A DNA stretch of 64,000 nt from Typha latifolia. Taxonomy: Eukaryota; Streptophyta; Magnoliopsida; Poales; Typhaceae. Made by a program: the position numbers and the translations under genes. This document shows, one piece after another, positions 50,259-61,588 of the stretch (the first letter of the stretch is position 1; every line of letters starts with the position of its first letter). The notes beneath the pieces are model-generated. The model did no database searches and had not been told where the DNA came from. It saw only the letters and a program-made list of their open reading frames with translations. The stretch spans positions 3,658,001 to 3,722,000 of the forward strand of contig CM034107.1 of NCBI GenBank assembly GCA_019914945.1, given 5' to 3'.

Positions 50259-51253
50259 ATTTTCACATAAGCCCTTAAATTTTTCTTTTATTGCAACGTT
50301 CTTCCTAAATTTTGGATTAGAGTAAAATAATTAATGGTAGTGACAAAAAAAATACCTAATGACTATTATACCCCTAATAATTATATAAGCCTCTTCATCG
50401 CTCTTATCTCCTCTTAGCTATAGCTGTATACCGACGATGAACACCATCATCCTCTTAGCTAAAGCATGTTAGCTCTTTATCGTGGAGCTCACTATCCGCT
50501 CATAGCTGGACGTCGATGATAACAAGCGCCACACCATCCTCAAGTGGGGCCAACTAGGAACTGGGATGATGATCGAGCAACTAGCAACCGGTATAGCAGC
50601 GAAATCCAGCAAAGGATGATGGCGGCACATTTAATAGCAACAGTTAGAACTTAGATGGCCAAATGCTCATTCTCCTTTAGGTTCTTCTCGATGTACCCCC
50701 TCGTACTTCGTGCAAAAAGTGATCCCCCTCAATAGAGCTTGTTCCTCACCCATCTTGCACTAGCCATCGTCAGTCACCTGATCAATGCCCAACTCCTAAA
50801 CGAGCTTGGCCATGCATTCCTTTGATGATGGCAGTTGAACCTAGCTGATCAGGTTGAAGTTTAATATGGAGGCTCCGAATCTTTTATTGATCGTTGCCTA
50901 TAGCATTAGAGGGGACATGGCCCCCATGATGGCGAGGCTATGGGAGATGGTGAAAAAGAAGAGGGGAAGGCCTTGGATGGGTTTGGCAGCATTGGCATTG
51001 CTAGCGATGTAGAAAGGAGATCGTCAGCGGGGAGAAGGGAAGATAGGAGGATGAGAGAAAAAAAAAGAAGAAGAAGAGGATGGCATTTATATTATTTTGT
51101 ATATAACATATTTTGATATGATTGTCCTGTAAGCTAGTCGCTTAATTTAACTAATGATAGACTAACAAAAATATGATATTAATATTATTCTAAAATTTGG
51201 GGAGGACGGGGAACATTGTAAAAGAGAAAAGTTTAAGATTCTCCATGAAAATG
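50259..51253. mobile_element. DNA element with long terminal inverted repeats and GC-rich core (MULE-like)
   Basis: The left 65 bases (ATTTTCACATAAGCCCTTAA, TTTTTCTTTTATTGCAACG, CCTAAATTTTGGA) pair with the right end read on the other strand (ATTTTCATGGAGAATCTTAA, ACTTTTCTCTTTTACAATG, CCCAAATTTTAGA). The core at about 50440-51080 is clearly richer in GC than its surroundings. It looks like decayed coding sequence: on the minus strand, open pieces such as LPSSKECMAKLV are broken by stops. Long inverted termini around a genic-looking core fit a Mutator-like, perhaps Pack-MULE, element. No target-site duplication was found. Confidence 0.5.
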
Positions 51254-51495
51254 CTTCTGAAAGATTTGTTTCGTTAATATAGACGATGATTTGGCTTAAT
51301 TCAACGACTCGATAATATATCTATAATATAGTAACTTAGAATACCAGCTCAGTGGCATGCTTGATAACATCTGATTTAATAGTACAATGACTTGGAGCAA
51401 TAGCTCATCAGTATAATTAGTCCGTATATATGGCTGGATTAATGAGGGGTTTGTCCAATTGTTAATACACTTATATCAAGAGATTAACCTTTGTC

Positions 51496-51538
<43 letters not shown>

Positions 51539-51674
51539 GAGTTTTTTAGCCCATTCCCATATCGGCCCGGCCCAATAAGAATCCCTACACCAAAACCACT
51601 ACAAGTTCCTCTCTCACACACTACACAACCTCACGTCTTCTTCCTTCGCCTTCGTCTTCGTCTTCGTCTTCGCG
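51254..51674. other. promoter/leader region of RPB3 with an (AT)n microsatellite
   Basis: An (AT)n run lies at 51499-51535, ahead of a pyrimidine-rich leader ending in repeated CTTCGT units (about 51640-51670) next to the ATG. No separate TATA box stands out, and the AT run may stand in for one. Confidence 0.5.
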
Positions 51675-54600
51675 ATGGATCGTGGGGCGGGTGGGGTCTC
51701 CTACCAGCGGTTTCCGAAGATCCGGATCCGCGAGATGAAGGACGAGTACGCCAAGTTCGAGCTCCGGGACACCGACGCGAGCATGGCCAACGCCCTCCGC
51801 CGCGTCATGATCGCCGAGGTCCCCACCGTCGCCATCGACCTCGTCGAGATCGAGGTCAATTCCACCGTCCTCAACGATGAGTTCATCGCCCATCGCCTCG
51901 GCCTCATCCCCCTCACCTCCGCCGGCGCCATGACCATGCGCTTCTCCCGCGACTGCGACGCATGCGACGGCGACGGGCAGTGCGAGTTCTGCTCCGTCGA
52001 GTTCCACCTCGCCGTCCGGTGCGACTCCGACCAGACGCTCGATGTCACATCCGCTGACCTCAGGTCGACCGACCTCAATGTCTGCCCCGTCGACGTCGCG
52101 GCCAGCGCCCGCGCGGCGGATCCGACCAATCCATCCTACGACTCCGCCGCAGATCAGAGGTGAAACTCTTGGAGAAAGCCCTAATCTTTGTTGGCAAACG
52201 GGGTTTCTTGGATGATGCGAATGTGATTAAACCCTAAAACCCTAGAAGAAAAATCCGTCATCTTAGGGATATTGGTCGTCTTTGGATGACGGTTGATGTT
52301 CTTAAACCCTAAAACCCTTGTTTTGCTGACCCTTGCTATAAATGTCTTTCTGGTGTTACCTAAATTAATATCAATATCCTCATCTTAGCTACACTTATAG
52401 TTGCCTCATTTTATTTCCTTGTTGCCTGGCATTTGATCCGTAAAGCATGATAGGTTCTACAATTGACCTCTAAAATTTCCATCTTAGCTAAAGAAGTATA
52501 TGATGATTGCGCAAGATAAATATTACTTTTTCATATTTTTTTTCTGTTATTGTAGTTCTTATTTGTAATCACAAGCAAACATGTAGGCAGATAAATGTAG
52601 TATTACATAAGGAATAGAAGTGAGAAGTATCTAAGCTTTTTTCTTCTCCTTCTTTTCTTTGTATACCAGGTGTAACTTCATATTTGGATGATGGGCCTGT
52701 ATATTTTGAGTGTTTTATGTTAAAAATGAACATTATGGTAGACTAGCTGAAGACCAATCTTTTGTTCCATTGGTGTTGTTTTCTCATGCACAACATAATG
52801 CTGCATCATTTTGCCCAAAGTACATTGATCTGCATTAGGAATATCTCACATGATGGTATATGTTGATTTTAGGGGCATACTTATTGTAAAGTTGCGTCGT
52901 GGGCAAGAACTGAGACTCAGAGCGATAGCTAGGAAAGGAATTGGCAAGGACCATGCAAAATGGTCACCAGCTGCTACAGTTACATTTATGTATGAGCCTC
53001 AGATCCATATTAATGAAGATCTTATGGAAACTCTAACACTTGAGGAGAAAAGAACCTGGGTTGAAAGCAGTCCTACAAGAGTCTTTGACATTGATCCAAA
53101 TACCCAACAGGTTAGCTTCTATTAAAGATTATTAGTGTGAAAAGTAGCTAATCACTTTTGATTACGGTTCATTACTAATTTTATCAATACTAGCAAGGTG
53201 TTTAACATACTTTAATTTACATATGCATCCTAGTAGAGATCCGCTGCTCATTGTCATGAACTGAAGTCATTGTAGATTATTTGATGACATGGACATAATC
53301 TGGAGAACCATTTCTTTTTCAGTAACCTTTTAAAGGTGCTCTGTGCACTTGATTTAACAGATCTTTGCTTTAAATATTCTCTCTTAAAGTTTTATCTTTG
53401 GTAAGTACTTAATGGAATTGAGGGCTCTGTGAAACAATATCGGGAACCATAATGAGACATCTCTTTCTATTGTGGACAATCATTAAGATAGTGCATAAAG
53501 GATGCAGGACCACACCTTGTAGATCACATCCTTATGAGCTTCGGCTGAATTCTTTTGAATGGATTATAAACCAAAATCAGTACGTGTAGGCACTTTATAG
53601 TACAAGATCATACTTCCAGCAAAATAATCTTTTTTAGTCGATGCACCAAAGCATGTAATGCTTAGTTCCACCATTGTTTTATATCACAACCAGTGACATA
53701 GATTAATCAAATGGCTAATATTTCACACCTTAAGTCTTTTGTAAGCATAGTGCAAATATAACAAAGGCGCATCCAAGTGCACGAGACTCCTGCCTACATG
53801 GGACGGGTCTAAGGAGGAGAGATATAGGTAGCCTTACCCTCATTTCTTATACCAAGGTATTGTGAATAAAAAATTGATATTAAATGCTAAAAAGCATAAA
53901 TTTGAACGTTTGGGACTTGCTATGCACTTCAATTCAAAACAATTTAAATTTTCTGAATCTGGAATTCTGAACTTTTTCAGATCTTATTGTACATGTGGAA
54001 CGTTGTCAGTAACCTTTGGACATATGTTGCTTACTTCGCAATTTCTCTAATTGCATCAGCTTTCCACTTGTGTGAGTTCAATTTTGTAATCAGAGCTACT
54101 AAACACCACATCTTCTAGGCTGCTTTGCTGTATTTTGAAATTGAGTATTATGTGTATTATGTTTAGGTTTTGGTGTTCCTACTGCACAAAATTTTATTCT
54201 TATTTTCTGGAAACCTATAATTTTACTGACCCAATTGTAAGAGGGGAGTTAATATGCAATGGGAGAGTTTTGGAGGTCTCTTATAGTTCTTTTTCATTCT
54301 GATGTTTCGGAACTCTTAAAGTATGTTGCAAGGATTCGTAGAGGTACATACATTAATGCCAAGTATTTCTTGTGTCTCAGAGATAATGTTAGCATATATA
54401 TAGGAAGTTGTGATTAGAGAAAGATGAGTATTCTAAGAGGAACTGTTTCATGTCCAACGGATTGCAGCCATGCTGACATGATGAAATGAATTTCAAGCAG
54501 ATAACTTCAAAAATGCAGAAAGTTATTACCCTAGTTCTAACCAGATTCTTCCTGATATATTCTTTTTATCAGGTTGTGGTGGTCGATCCTGAAGCATACA

Positions 54601-54833
54601 CATACGACGATGAGGTGATCAAGAAAGCAGAAGCCATGGGGAAGCCGGGGCTCATTGAGGTTTACGCTAAAGAGGACAGCTTCATATTCACGGTTGAATC
54701 AACTGGTGCAGTTAAGGCTTTTCAAATGGTGCTCAACGCTATAGAAATCTTGAGGCAGAAGTTGGATGCAGTTCGTCTCCAAGAAGATGCTGATCTTGGT
54801 GAACTAAGCGCGCACCTCCATGGCGGAGGCTAA
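51675..54833 (+). CDS. NRPB3: DNA-directed RNA polymerase II (and IV/V) subunit 3
   Basis: Three exons, 51675-52159, 52873-53110 and 54573-54833, encode 327 residues, close to the usual plant length of about 320. The N-terminal dimerisation part carries the alpha-like motif [20 protein letters not shown] (36-55). A zinc-binding set of four cysteines ([14 protein letters not shown]94, C97, C103, C106) is intact. Exon 2 has the conserved [20 protein letters not shown] and [13 protein letters not shown]. Exon 3 has [20 protein letters not shown], then [17 protein letters not shown] and the C-terminal dimerisation helix. RPB3 pairs with RPB11 to start assembly of the polymerase core; in plants it can also serve Pol IV and V. 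Exon 1 is very GC-rich, unlike exons 2 and 3. Intron 1 begins GTGAAA and has telo-box motifs. Confidence 0.97.
52229..52318 (+). promoter_or_regulatory. pair of telo-box motifs in RPB3 intron 1
   Basis: AAACCCTAAAACCCT occurs at 52229-52243 and at 52304-52318, shortly after the first exon. Telo-boxes (AAACCCTAA) near the 5' ends of plant genes for translation and transcription machinery are known to support expression in dividing cells. A role here is inference from position. Confidence 0.5.
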
Positions 54834-55124
54834 CAGTCTCAGAATTGATATGGTTTCATCCATCTTTGTAGATGTAGCGTTTAATATCATCATGCTAGCA
54901 CCGAAGACCCTATGTTTTCTCAAGCTGCTTAACCTGTTGTCAATCAGGAATCATCCAACTTAGTGTACTTGAAGTGCTTGTTCTGTAGTTGCCTACAGTT
55001 GTCATCTTAATGTTATTCCAGCATCTGATGGAACTGCTGGGCTATGTTCTTTATGTTTCTTGATCTAATTGACTACCCCTATGTTTCAGTTTCAGTTTGG
55101 GTTTTGCCTGGGATATAAAACAAA

Positions 55125-55800
55125 ATAGTAGTTTCAGTCGGTTTCGATTCTAATTTCATTGTATCAGCTTCGTACTTCCTTTTTTTTAATTAGTAGTTTT
55201 TTTATCTTATTTTTTAATGTATCACACAAAATCTAATAATATTTTAGCAATAAAAAGTTGATATTAAGTTCCATACAAGTCGGATTTAAGTCAAATCAAT
55301 TTTGAAATTAAAATATATATTAAAGATTATTATTATAGTTATTTCAGTTGGATGTTAATTTCGGAGGAGACTTTCGGAGTTTTTGACCAAAGGAGCCTTC
55401 TTTTTTTTTATCAAATCAGATTATTTTTCAAAGTTATTATTAAATGAGATTTAATTTAGTGTAGTCCTAATAAAAATACTAAATTAATTAAGGCTAATCA
55501 GTTCAGCATTTTTATTCTTAGGTAATTATTTTTCTTAATTGCTGCAAGATTAAATTAAAAGAATTTTTATATATAACGCTAAATTATTCAGTATTTTAGG
55601 ACAGACAAAAATGATAAAATAATTAGCGTTTTTACCTAGAGATAAAACGTTAATTAGTTTAGCGTTTTTATTATGACTACAGTAAATTAAATCCTTTTTA
55701 GTAATAAGTTTAATGGATAGCCTACTTTCATAAAAATTGAAACAGGGCTAATTTGGTCAAAAACTCAGACTTTCAGATCGGATAGGATCAAAACACGAAA
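55125..55800. repeat. dispersed repeat copy 1 (interrupted), related to 58697-58990
   Basis: Shared ordered words include GGTTTCGATTC, AATTTCATTGTATC (here) against AGTTTCATTGTATC, TGTATCACACAAAATCTAAT against TGCATCACATAAAATCTAAC, TTCAGTTGGATG against TTCAGTTGAATG, and GGATAGGATCAAAACACGAA against TGATAGGACCGAAACATGAA. Copy 1 contains a 390-bp insertion absent from copy 2. Confidence 0.75.
55376..55766. mobile_element. hAT-like MITE, copy B, with 8-bp target-site duplication
   Basis: The left terminus GGAGTTTTTGACCAAA and the right terminus (opposite strand GAGTTTTTGACCAAATTAGC) are inverted repeats. It is flanked on both sides by AGACTTTC (55368-55375 and 55767-55774), an 8-bp direct repeat as expected of hAT elements. 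The related repeat at 58697-58990 shows what the site looks like without the insertion. It shares termini and internal blocks (GTAGTCCTAA, AGCGTTTTTACCT) with copy A at 24517-24875. No transposase. Confidence 0.75.
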
Positions 55801-56289
55801 CTTCAATCCATGAGCACTTATGATAACTGTGCTTCATTCCTCAAAGGAGCTAATAAAATCGTATCACTTATATAAACTATTGACTTATATACACAGTTCA
55901 GTTAGCCACTTATCTTTTTATGATTTTATGAGTTTATGTGCATGCTACTTCTGGATTTGATCTTTATTCATTCAATTTTTCCTTTTAAGAGATATCAACT
56001 AAGTGTCCTTAATGCTTAAGAGAAAATGAATTTGTTTTGGGTATCTATATTTCACTACTGTGTTGTTTTAGTGCTGATACCCTATTGCATAAGTAGTAAT
56101 ACAAGTGGCATATCTTTTTTCACTATTGCTTTTATGTTTGAGTACCATACTCATAGTGCCAATTGAGAAGAAGACTTATTTTTTTATATATGCAATGTTA
56201 AATTATTTTAGTGGGAAAAAAAAAAAAAAAAGATCAAACTGCATCAGTGCAGTACCATGAAAATTGAGGAGGTATCCTACCTTGAGAAG

Positions 56290-56746
56290 GTACCCTAACT
56301 ATTTAACTCTGGCAGTGAAAGAGTTTAGGGTCGTCGGCATGGTCGGCAGAGATCACCAATCGTGCTATTTTTTTGGGGTGCAACCCTATCGTCTGTCTTC
56401 TTCCTCTCTGATAGCTGAAGCCGTTGCTCTTTATCATGTTTTAACATGTGATTCTAAAATCTTGATTGAAGCCATCAACATTATAAACTTAGTTTTTTAA
56501 GTGCAGAGAGTTTAGTACTCATTCTCATCTCACTTTTAAAGAATATAACCGTGCTACTGACTGGGCAACTGGGGAGAGTAAAAATAATTATGTTTTTGTA
56601 TCCTGTTGGAGTGTCACATACACTGATACACTCCCTCCTGCTTTGAGTTGTATCCTTGAGTTTGACACTCGGAAAGCTTTGTTTCTTCGAAAGTGTAATA
56701 AATCCTAGCTGGGTTAGCAGCTCCTTCTAATAAATAAATAAAAAAA
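56290..56746 (+). mobile_element. 3' relic of a LINE (non-LTR) retrotransposon, RNase H region
   Basis: Reading across frames gives the pattern of the plant LINE RNase H domain. These are LIAEAVALYHVLT, then CDSKILIEAIN, then (another frame) EFSTHSHLTFKEYNRATDWA, then (another frame) DTLPPALSCILEFDTRKALF. Stops, frameshifts and an internal deletion show it is dead. It ends with AATAAATAAATAAAAAAAG, a usual kind of LINE tail. The rest of the reverse transcriptase is missing, as in a 5'-truncated insertion. Confidence 0.7.
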
Positions 56747-56999
56747 GTTGAGTAGCTTTTTATTTTTTTATTATTTATTTTTGTTTCTATTGAAGATTCA
56801 TAGTGGCTTTCTTGCAAGTTGAGAATTGAGATGGGGACTCCATGGCACTCTTTTTTTATTGTATCTAAAGGCCTATTGAATTGGATTTGCTAAAAAGCTT
56901 CAAATAGCCTACCAAATTAGGATTTCCCCTAATGAGCCAAGTCACATCATCTATCATAAAAATGATGAGATTCAAAAGAATGAGTTCTTGCAAAAGAGA

Positions 57000-57525
57000 A
57001 CCATGCAATCTAGATATGAGATAGATCTTCCACGAACAAAAAAGAAGTACGAGAGACGAGATAGATCTTCCAAAAAAATAATAAAAGTACAAGAACCGAG
57101 ATAGTTCTTCGGAAAAATAATATACTATGTCTATAGACATAGACGAGATAGATCTTCCAAAAGAACAAGAATTTTCTTAAACAAGCCAATTCATTTGAGA
57201 CACAAGTTAGATCTTTCAAAGAACAAAGACTTTATTTTGAATAAGCCAATTCATTTGAGACACAAGTTAGATCTTTTTTTGAAAAAAAAAGTACAAGAAC
57301 CGAGATAGTTCTTAGGAAAAAAAGATGTACTATAGACATAGACGAGATAGATCATCCAATAAAAAAACAAGAATTTTCTTGAATAAGCCAATTCATTTGA
57401 GACACAAGTTAGATCTTCCAAAGAACAAAGGCTTTATTTTGAATGAGCCAATTCATTTGAGACACAAGTTAGATCTTCCAAAGAACAATACTTTATTTTG
57501 AATAAGCCAATTCATTTGGTGACCC
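57000..57525. repeat. higher-order tandem array (60-bp unit inside a 202-bp unit)
   Basis: GCCAATTCATTTGAGACAC begins at 57184, 57244, 57387 and 57447, and a shortened GCCAATTCATTTG at 57506, giving a 60-bp period. A larger unit with AGTACAAGAACCGAGATAG (57088 and 57290) followed by TATAGACATAGACGAGATAG repeats with a 202-bp period and carries the 60-bp copies along. Only short, chance ORFs cross it. Confidence 0.9.
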
Positions 57526-58076
57526 TACATATCTATTCTTTTTCCTATTTAAATATCAGTTCTTTGTCTCTGTGCTTTTATGTCGAGAATTCTTTGCAGA
57601 TGAAAGAGACGCCAATGGTGGGCTTATTATTAAAAAGTTAATTTTTAAACAGTTCTCTGTTATGGTTTAAAGTTAGAATTGGATTCAAAGTGATGTCTAT
57701 TTAAATTTTTGAAGAGGCTTTTGGAAAGCTGGCTTATCTATTAGTTTTATGGTTTGCCATTTACTAGGTCTATTCCATGAGAGCAATAGAATAGTGCTCA
57801 AATAGTTAAAAGGGTAATTTAAATCATAATATAGAGTGTAAACATAAACAGTGGGTCACCCTCATTTCTTATTTACAAACTTTATCTAAATAGTTTAATT
57901 AGAGTTTTATATCTCTAATACCTTATAAGTGGTGCCTTCTTAGGGGTATTTTTGAAACCAATTCTAGATGGAATTCATTTGAGAGAATTTAATTGATTAA
58001 ATAAATTTTGCTCTTTGGAAAAACAATGAAACTGAAACGAAATTCTATCTAATCTTGTTGTTTGGAATGAGGTAAG

Positions 58077-58116
<40 letters not shown>

Positions 58117-58696
58117 CCATTTATTTTATTTTATCCATGAGCTTGATTTAAGATAAGATTTAATATTTAAAAAATCCATCTAAATGAACCAAAAACTAAT
58201 TGAAATCTCATCACTTGATCATTCCAAACCGTACTAAAAAAATAACTTAGAATTTGATGAAAGTATAATTCCAAATCAATTAAATCTCATGGATTTGGTG
58301 ATTACTAAAGAAGGGTGTAAGAAGGGAGGAATGGGTCAAAAAGAAAGGGTGGCAATCATACTATTCTACAGTGACTGCGTGGAGAGACATGAAAAAAAAA
58401 AAGTCAATGAAACCAAAAAGAAAGCAAGAAGAGCCCTCTTTCAACTCAAAGACTTTGCTACCCCCATTGAGGACTTTTGGGTGAGTGCTTGGAATTCGGA
58501 TGGGCATACTTCCTCTCTTATTATTGATTCCAATTTGTCTTCTTCTCATTTTGATAGGACTTTGTATGCATGCGTTTGCTGTGTATGCTTCCTTCATGGG
58601 AGCAAAGCCTCTGCTATGAATTGCTTCTGTCAAGGAAATAAGACTTCAACTTGTTGATGATGTTAAAATGCTTGACTTCTTAACTCTCCTTGTTTT

Positions 58697-58990
58697 GAAT
58701 AAGGAAATAAAAGGTTTCGGTTTTGGTTTCGATTCGAGTTTTGATCTGTTTTAATTTTAGTTTCATTGTATCGATTTCAAACTTTTTCTTTTTAAAAAAA
58801 AAAAATAGTCTTCTTTGTCTTATTTTTAAGTGCATCACATAAAATCTAACAACATTTAAGCAATGAGTTTAAAGCATGCATCAGAAAAGGAATTTATTAT
58901 ATTATGGTAACTTCAGTTGAATGCTAGTTTAATTTAGGGGAGAGTTTCGATATGATAGGACCGAAACATGAAACAAAACTTTTTCGGAAG
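58697..58990. repeat. dispersed repeat copy 2 (uninterrupted)
   Basis: Homologous to 55125-55800 but without the MITE insertion. It starts near GGTTTCGGTTTTGGTTTCGA and ends near GACCGAAACATGAAAC. It has an A-run at about 58795-58805. The class of repeat is unknown. Confidence 0.7.
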
Positions 58991-59697
58991 AAATTTCAAA
59001 CCCTACTAGCTATGATTGCAGGTAACATGTACATTGCTCTGCATTTGCTAATGTAAGTAACTATAAAGTAAAATTAACTTCCAAATCATTCACCACCAAC
59101 ACCAAATCTTGAGCTTTAAATCCCTACAGCTCTGTTCTTCTCACTGCCCTGCAGCTTTGCTTCTCCATTTCTGAAGACCTGGCCTACCACACTCTCCCCA
59201 ACAAAAAGCCATTTCCTATCTCTATGCTATTGTAAGAGTAAAAGATGTTTGGTTTAGTGGATCCCTCTCCCTTCCACGCTATGTCTTGGTTAGTGCCAAA
59301 GAAAAAGAAAGCCAAAACAGAGCCTGTACTCAAAGGACACAGGACGCTCCTCTCCTCTCCTCTCCTTTCCCACCCTTTATTTCCTGTCCCACATAAAGAA
59401 AAGGGCACTTTCGTTTTAGCCTTAAGCCATGCCATTAGAGGTGGCTCATGCCTTGGTACAAGTAATGACAAGCACATGATTCATATAAGACTTTAAAAGG
59501 TGGAGGAAAGCAGAGCATTGCAAGAAGAGGACTTAAAGGCATTTGGATTATTAAACTAAGTACAGGTGATTTGAAAGTCTTTATGGAGGGGGGAGTAGTT
59601 ACACATTTATACACTTTGTACTTTGACTCCCAGCCTACATTAGTCCAAGCAGAGGCTTCCAAAAAAAAAAGAAAAACAGAGAGAATTGAATAATATT

Positions 59698-59787
59698 CAA
59701 TGGTAGTTGTAGACATGCCATTTCAAATTTAATGCGTTCCTCTTCACAGTGCAAAGAGAGGATTTCCTATGTCTACAACTACCATTG
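59698..59787. ncRNA. perfect 19-bp hairpin, candidate small-RNA precursor or element end
   Basis: CAATGGTAGTTGTAGACAT (59698-59716) is the exact reverse complement of ATGTCTACAACTACCATTG (59769-59787), with a 52-base loop. Pairing stops abruptly at both ends. The stem is the size of a plant small-RNA duplex, but I do not recognise it as a known miRNA, and a short inverted repeat of transposon origin is equally possible. Confidence 0.3.
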
Positions 59788-60085
59788 GAGAAGCTTAGGA
59801 CAATGAAACAGTTGGATTTATTAAAAGATATGCTCATCTCCTCCATTAAGTAAGTTACAAGTTACACTACTGACAGACATTTTTAAAGATGGTATGCAAT
59901 GTGCAAAGAGAGAGAGAGAGTATTCATGGGAAGAGAAGTGCAGCAGTGCATTAATGATCTGAGATATGACAAGAGCTTAAGAGCCACAGACACAGTTGGA
60001 GATTACAGAGTTCTCACTTGTAAGAAATAGTGATGGGAAAAGAGAACTTCCAGCTACCTGTGCTGCTCCTTTTCCCACCACCCTG

Positions 60086-60090
<5 letters not shown>

Positions 60091-60140
<50 letters not shown>
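60091..60140 (+). repeat. (CT)n microsatellite
   Basis: An uninterrupted CT run of about 50 bases, some 60-110 bases downstream of the cyclin stop codon on the minus strand, so probably in its 3' UTR as GA repeats. Confidence 0.9.
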
Positions 60141-60146
<6 letters not shown>

Positions 60147-60200
60147 GAGGACATAGAAATAAGAGAGTAATTAAAACATGGAAATCTAGACTACAAAGTA

Positions 60201-61440
60201 CTATAATCCCCACCCTTCTCTAGTCTCTTCATCTCCAAAGATTTCACTATCCACCCAGTGTGGCCTCTTGAATGGCCCATGATGCTCTGGGCCCCATGAA
60301 TCACCAGAGCTCAACGAGCTCTCATAGCTGAAGCATGAACCAATTACCCCATCAGGACTAGGAGGTGGAGTGCAGTGAAGAGAAGAAAAAGAAAGCCAAT
60401 GCTTGCGCTTGCTAAGAACTACAACACCAGCACCAGTACTCCCCATGCATTCCTCAGTAAGCAGAGAGCATTCTGCCACTTTCTCCTGTAAGATTTCTCC
60501 ACCAGTTAATAAGGAGATATAACTATAACCAATCAAAAAGATCACGAGAGTAAAATCCCGACCTTGGAAACGTTCAGGAGGGAGATGAGGTCGTGGGTCT
60601 CGTCGCACTCCGACGTGTGGAGGAGCACCGCCGCCGCCCAAACCGATGCCGGGTACTTGACCCATCTCGGATCTATTGCAAATCAATAAAAAATAAGACA
60701 TGGGCTCCCTTAAAAATTGCAACTTTAAGGTGTTGGGATTATGTGGAGCAAGACCCACCAGATAAAACACTCGTTAGGATCGCTTCACAGCTTTGAAGCC
60801 GGGCTCTAATGGCGGCCACGGTGTGGTCACTCCTCCCATTCTTCGAAGAGAGCGATGGAAGGAGGATTTGGACGAATGAGAGAGGCGTGACGGGAGTCAT
60901 TCTCCAATCAAGCGACGAGAGCACGAGGAGCTCCATTCTCCTCACAGTCTTTTCGTCGAACATGTAGCCGGCGAACTCTTCATGGAGCTGGAGCTCGACG
61001 AGGAGGGGCACGTGGGTCTCCTCGACCTTGGCGGAGAGGGAGAGGCAAGCGACGGCCGCGAGCCGCCGCGCCCACGGCTTGTCCACGTGGACCCACCGCT
61101 CGCCGCTGCAGCGCCGGAGGAAGAAGCGGTCGAGGTAGTTGACGGCGAGAAGAGCCGTGAGAGCCGAGAAGGCGTGGCGCAACGCGGCTCGAAGGATCCA
61201 TTCGACGGACTCCTCCCGCGCAGAGCTGAGATATGGGTCGGAATCGTCGAACACTTGAGGGAGGTCAGGGTGGGTGTCGCTCTCCTTTGCTACCAGAGAA
61301 GAGCATAGCTCGAGAAGGGTCTCCTCTCCATTAATGGGCTCACTTGGAAGTACTATTTGCTCTTGCTCTGGGTCTTGGTCAAGCTCAAGGTGCTCTTCAT
61401 GGCAGAGGAGAGGGTCGAGGAGGGAGGAGGAGAAGGGCAT
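60201..61440 (-). CDS. D-type cyclin (CYCD3-like)
   Basis: Three exons, 61440-60759, 60672-60563 and 60485-60201, encode 358 residues. The retinoblastoma-binding LxCxE motif is present as LLCHE (11-15). The N-terminal cyclin box (about 75-185) has REESVEWILRAALRHAF, AVNYLDRFFLRR, RRLAAVACLSLSAKVEETHV and LSSLDWRMTPVTPLSFVQIL. Exon 2 supplies part of the C-terminal cyclin fold (DPRWVKYPASVWAAAVLLHT). The tail, rich in Ser, Pro and acidic residues, is a likely PEST-type degradation region. D-type cyclins bind CDKA and drive G1/S by phosphorylating RBR. Hormone-controlled transcription is known for the group. Placing it in CYCD3 rests on overall layout and needs a phylogeny. Exon 1 is GC-rich. 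Confidence 0.93.
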
Positions 61441-61588
61441 GGTCTTCTTTGAACAAGAAGAAGAAGAAGAAGAAGTGGTGGGCTTTTTGTCATGATACGT
61501 AGGGATTTGATTGTAGTACGAACAGTAGAAGATGAGAGAGCTCAGAGTGGAAAGAGGGAGACAACCACCCTCCTCTGCCTCTGCTCAG

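Larger units (their letters stand above)
54834..56289. other. 3' flank of RPB3 and nested repeats
   Basis: The first few hundred bases are the RPB3 3' UTR and flank. A repeat runs at about 55125-55800, interrupted by a MITE at 55376-55766. After it comes AT-rich sequence with a poly-A tract at 56216-56231. No gene is seen. Confidence 0.55.
57526..60200. other. intergenic region and 3' flank of cyclin D
   Basis: Contains an (AT)n run at 58079-58110, the dispersed repeat copy 2 (58697-58990), a perfect hairpin (59698-59787) and a (CT)n tract (60091-60140). ORFs at 58289-58657 and 59245-59496 have no recognisable motif. The cyclin 3' UTR should lie just below 60200. Confidence 0.5.

Noticed and set aside
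51621..52129. Two long minus-strand ORFs over RPB3 exon 1
   Set aside because: High GC removes stops in all frames; the plus strand encodes a clear RPB3.
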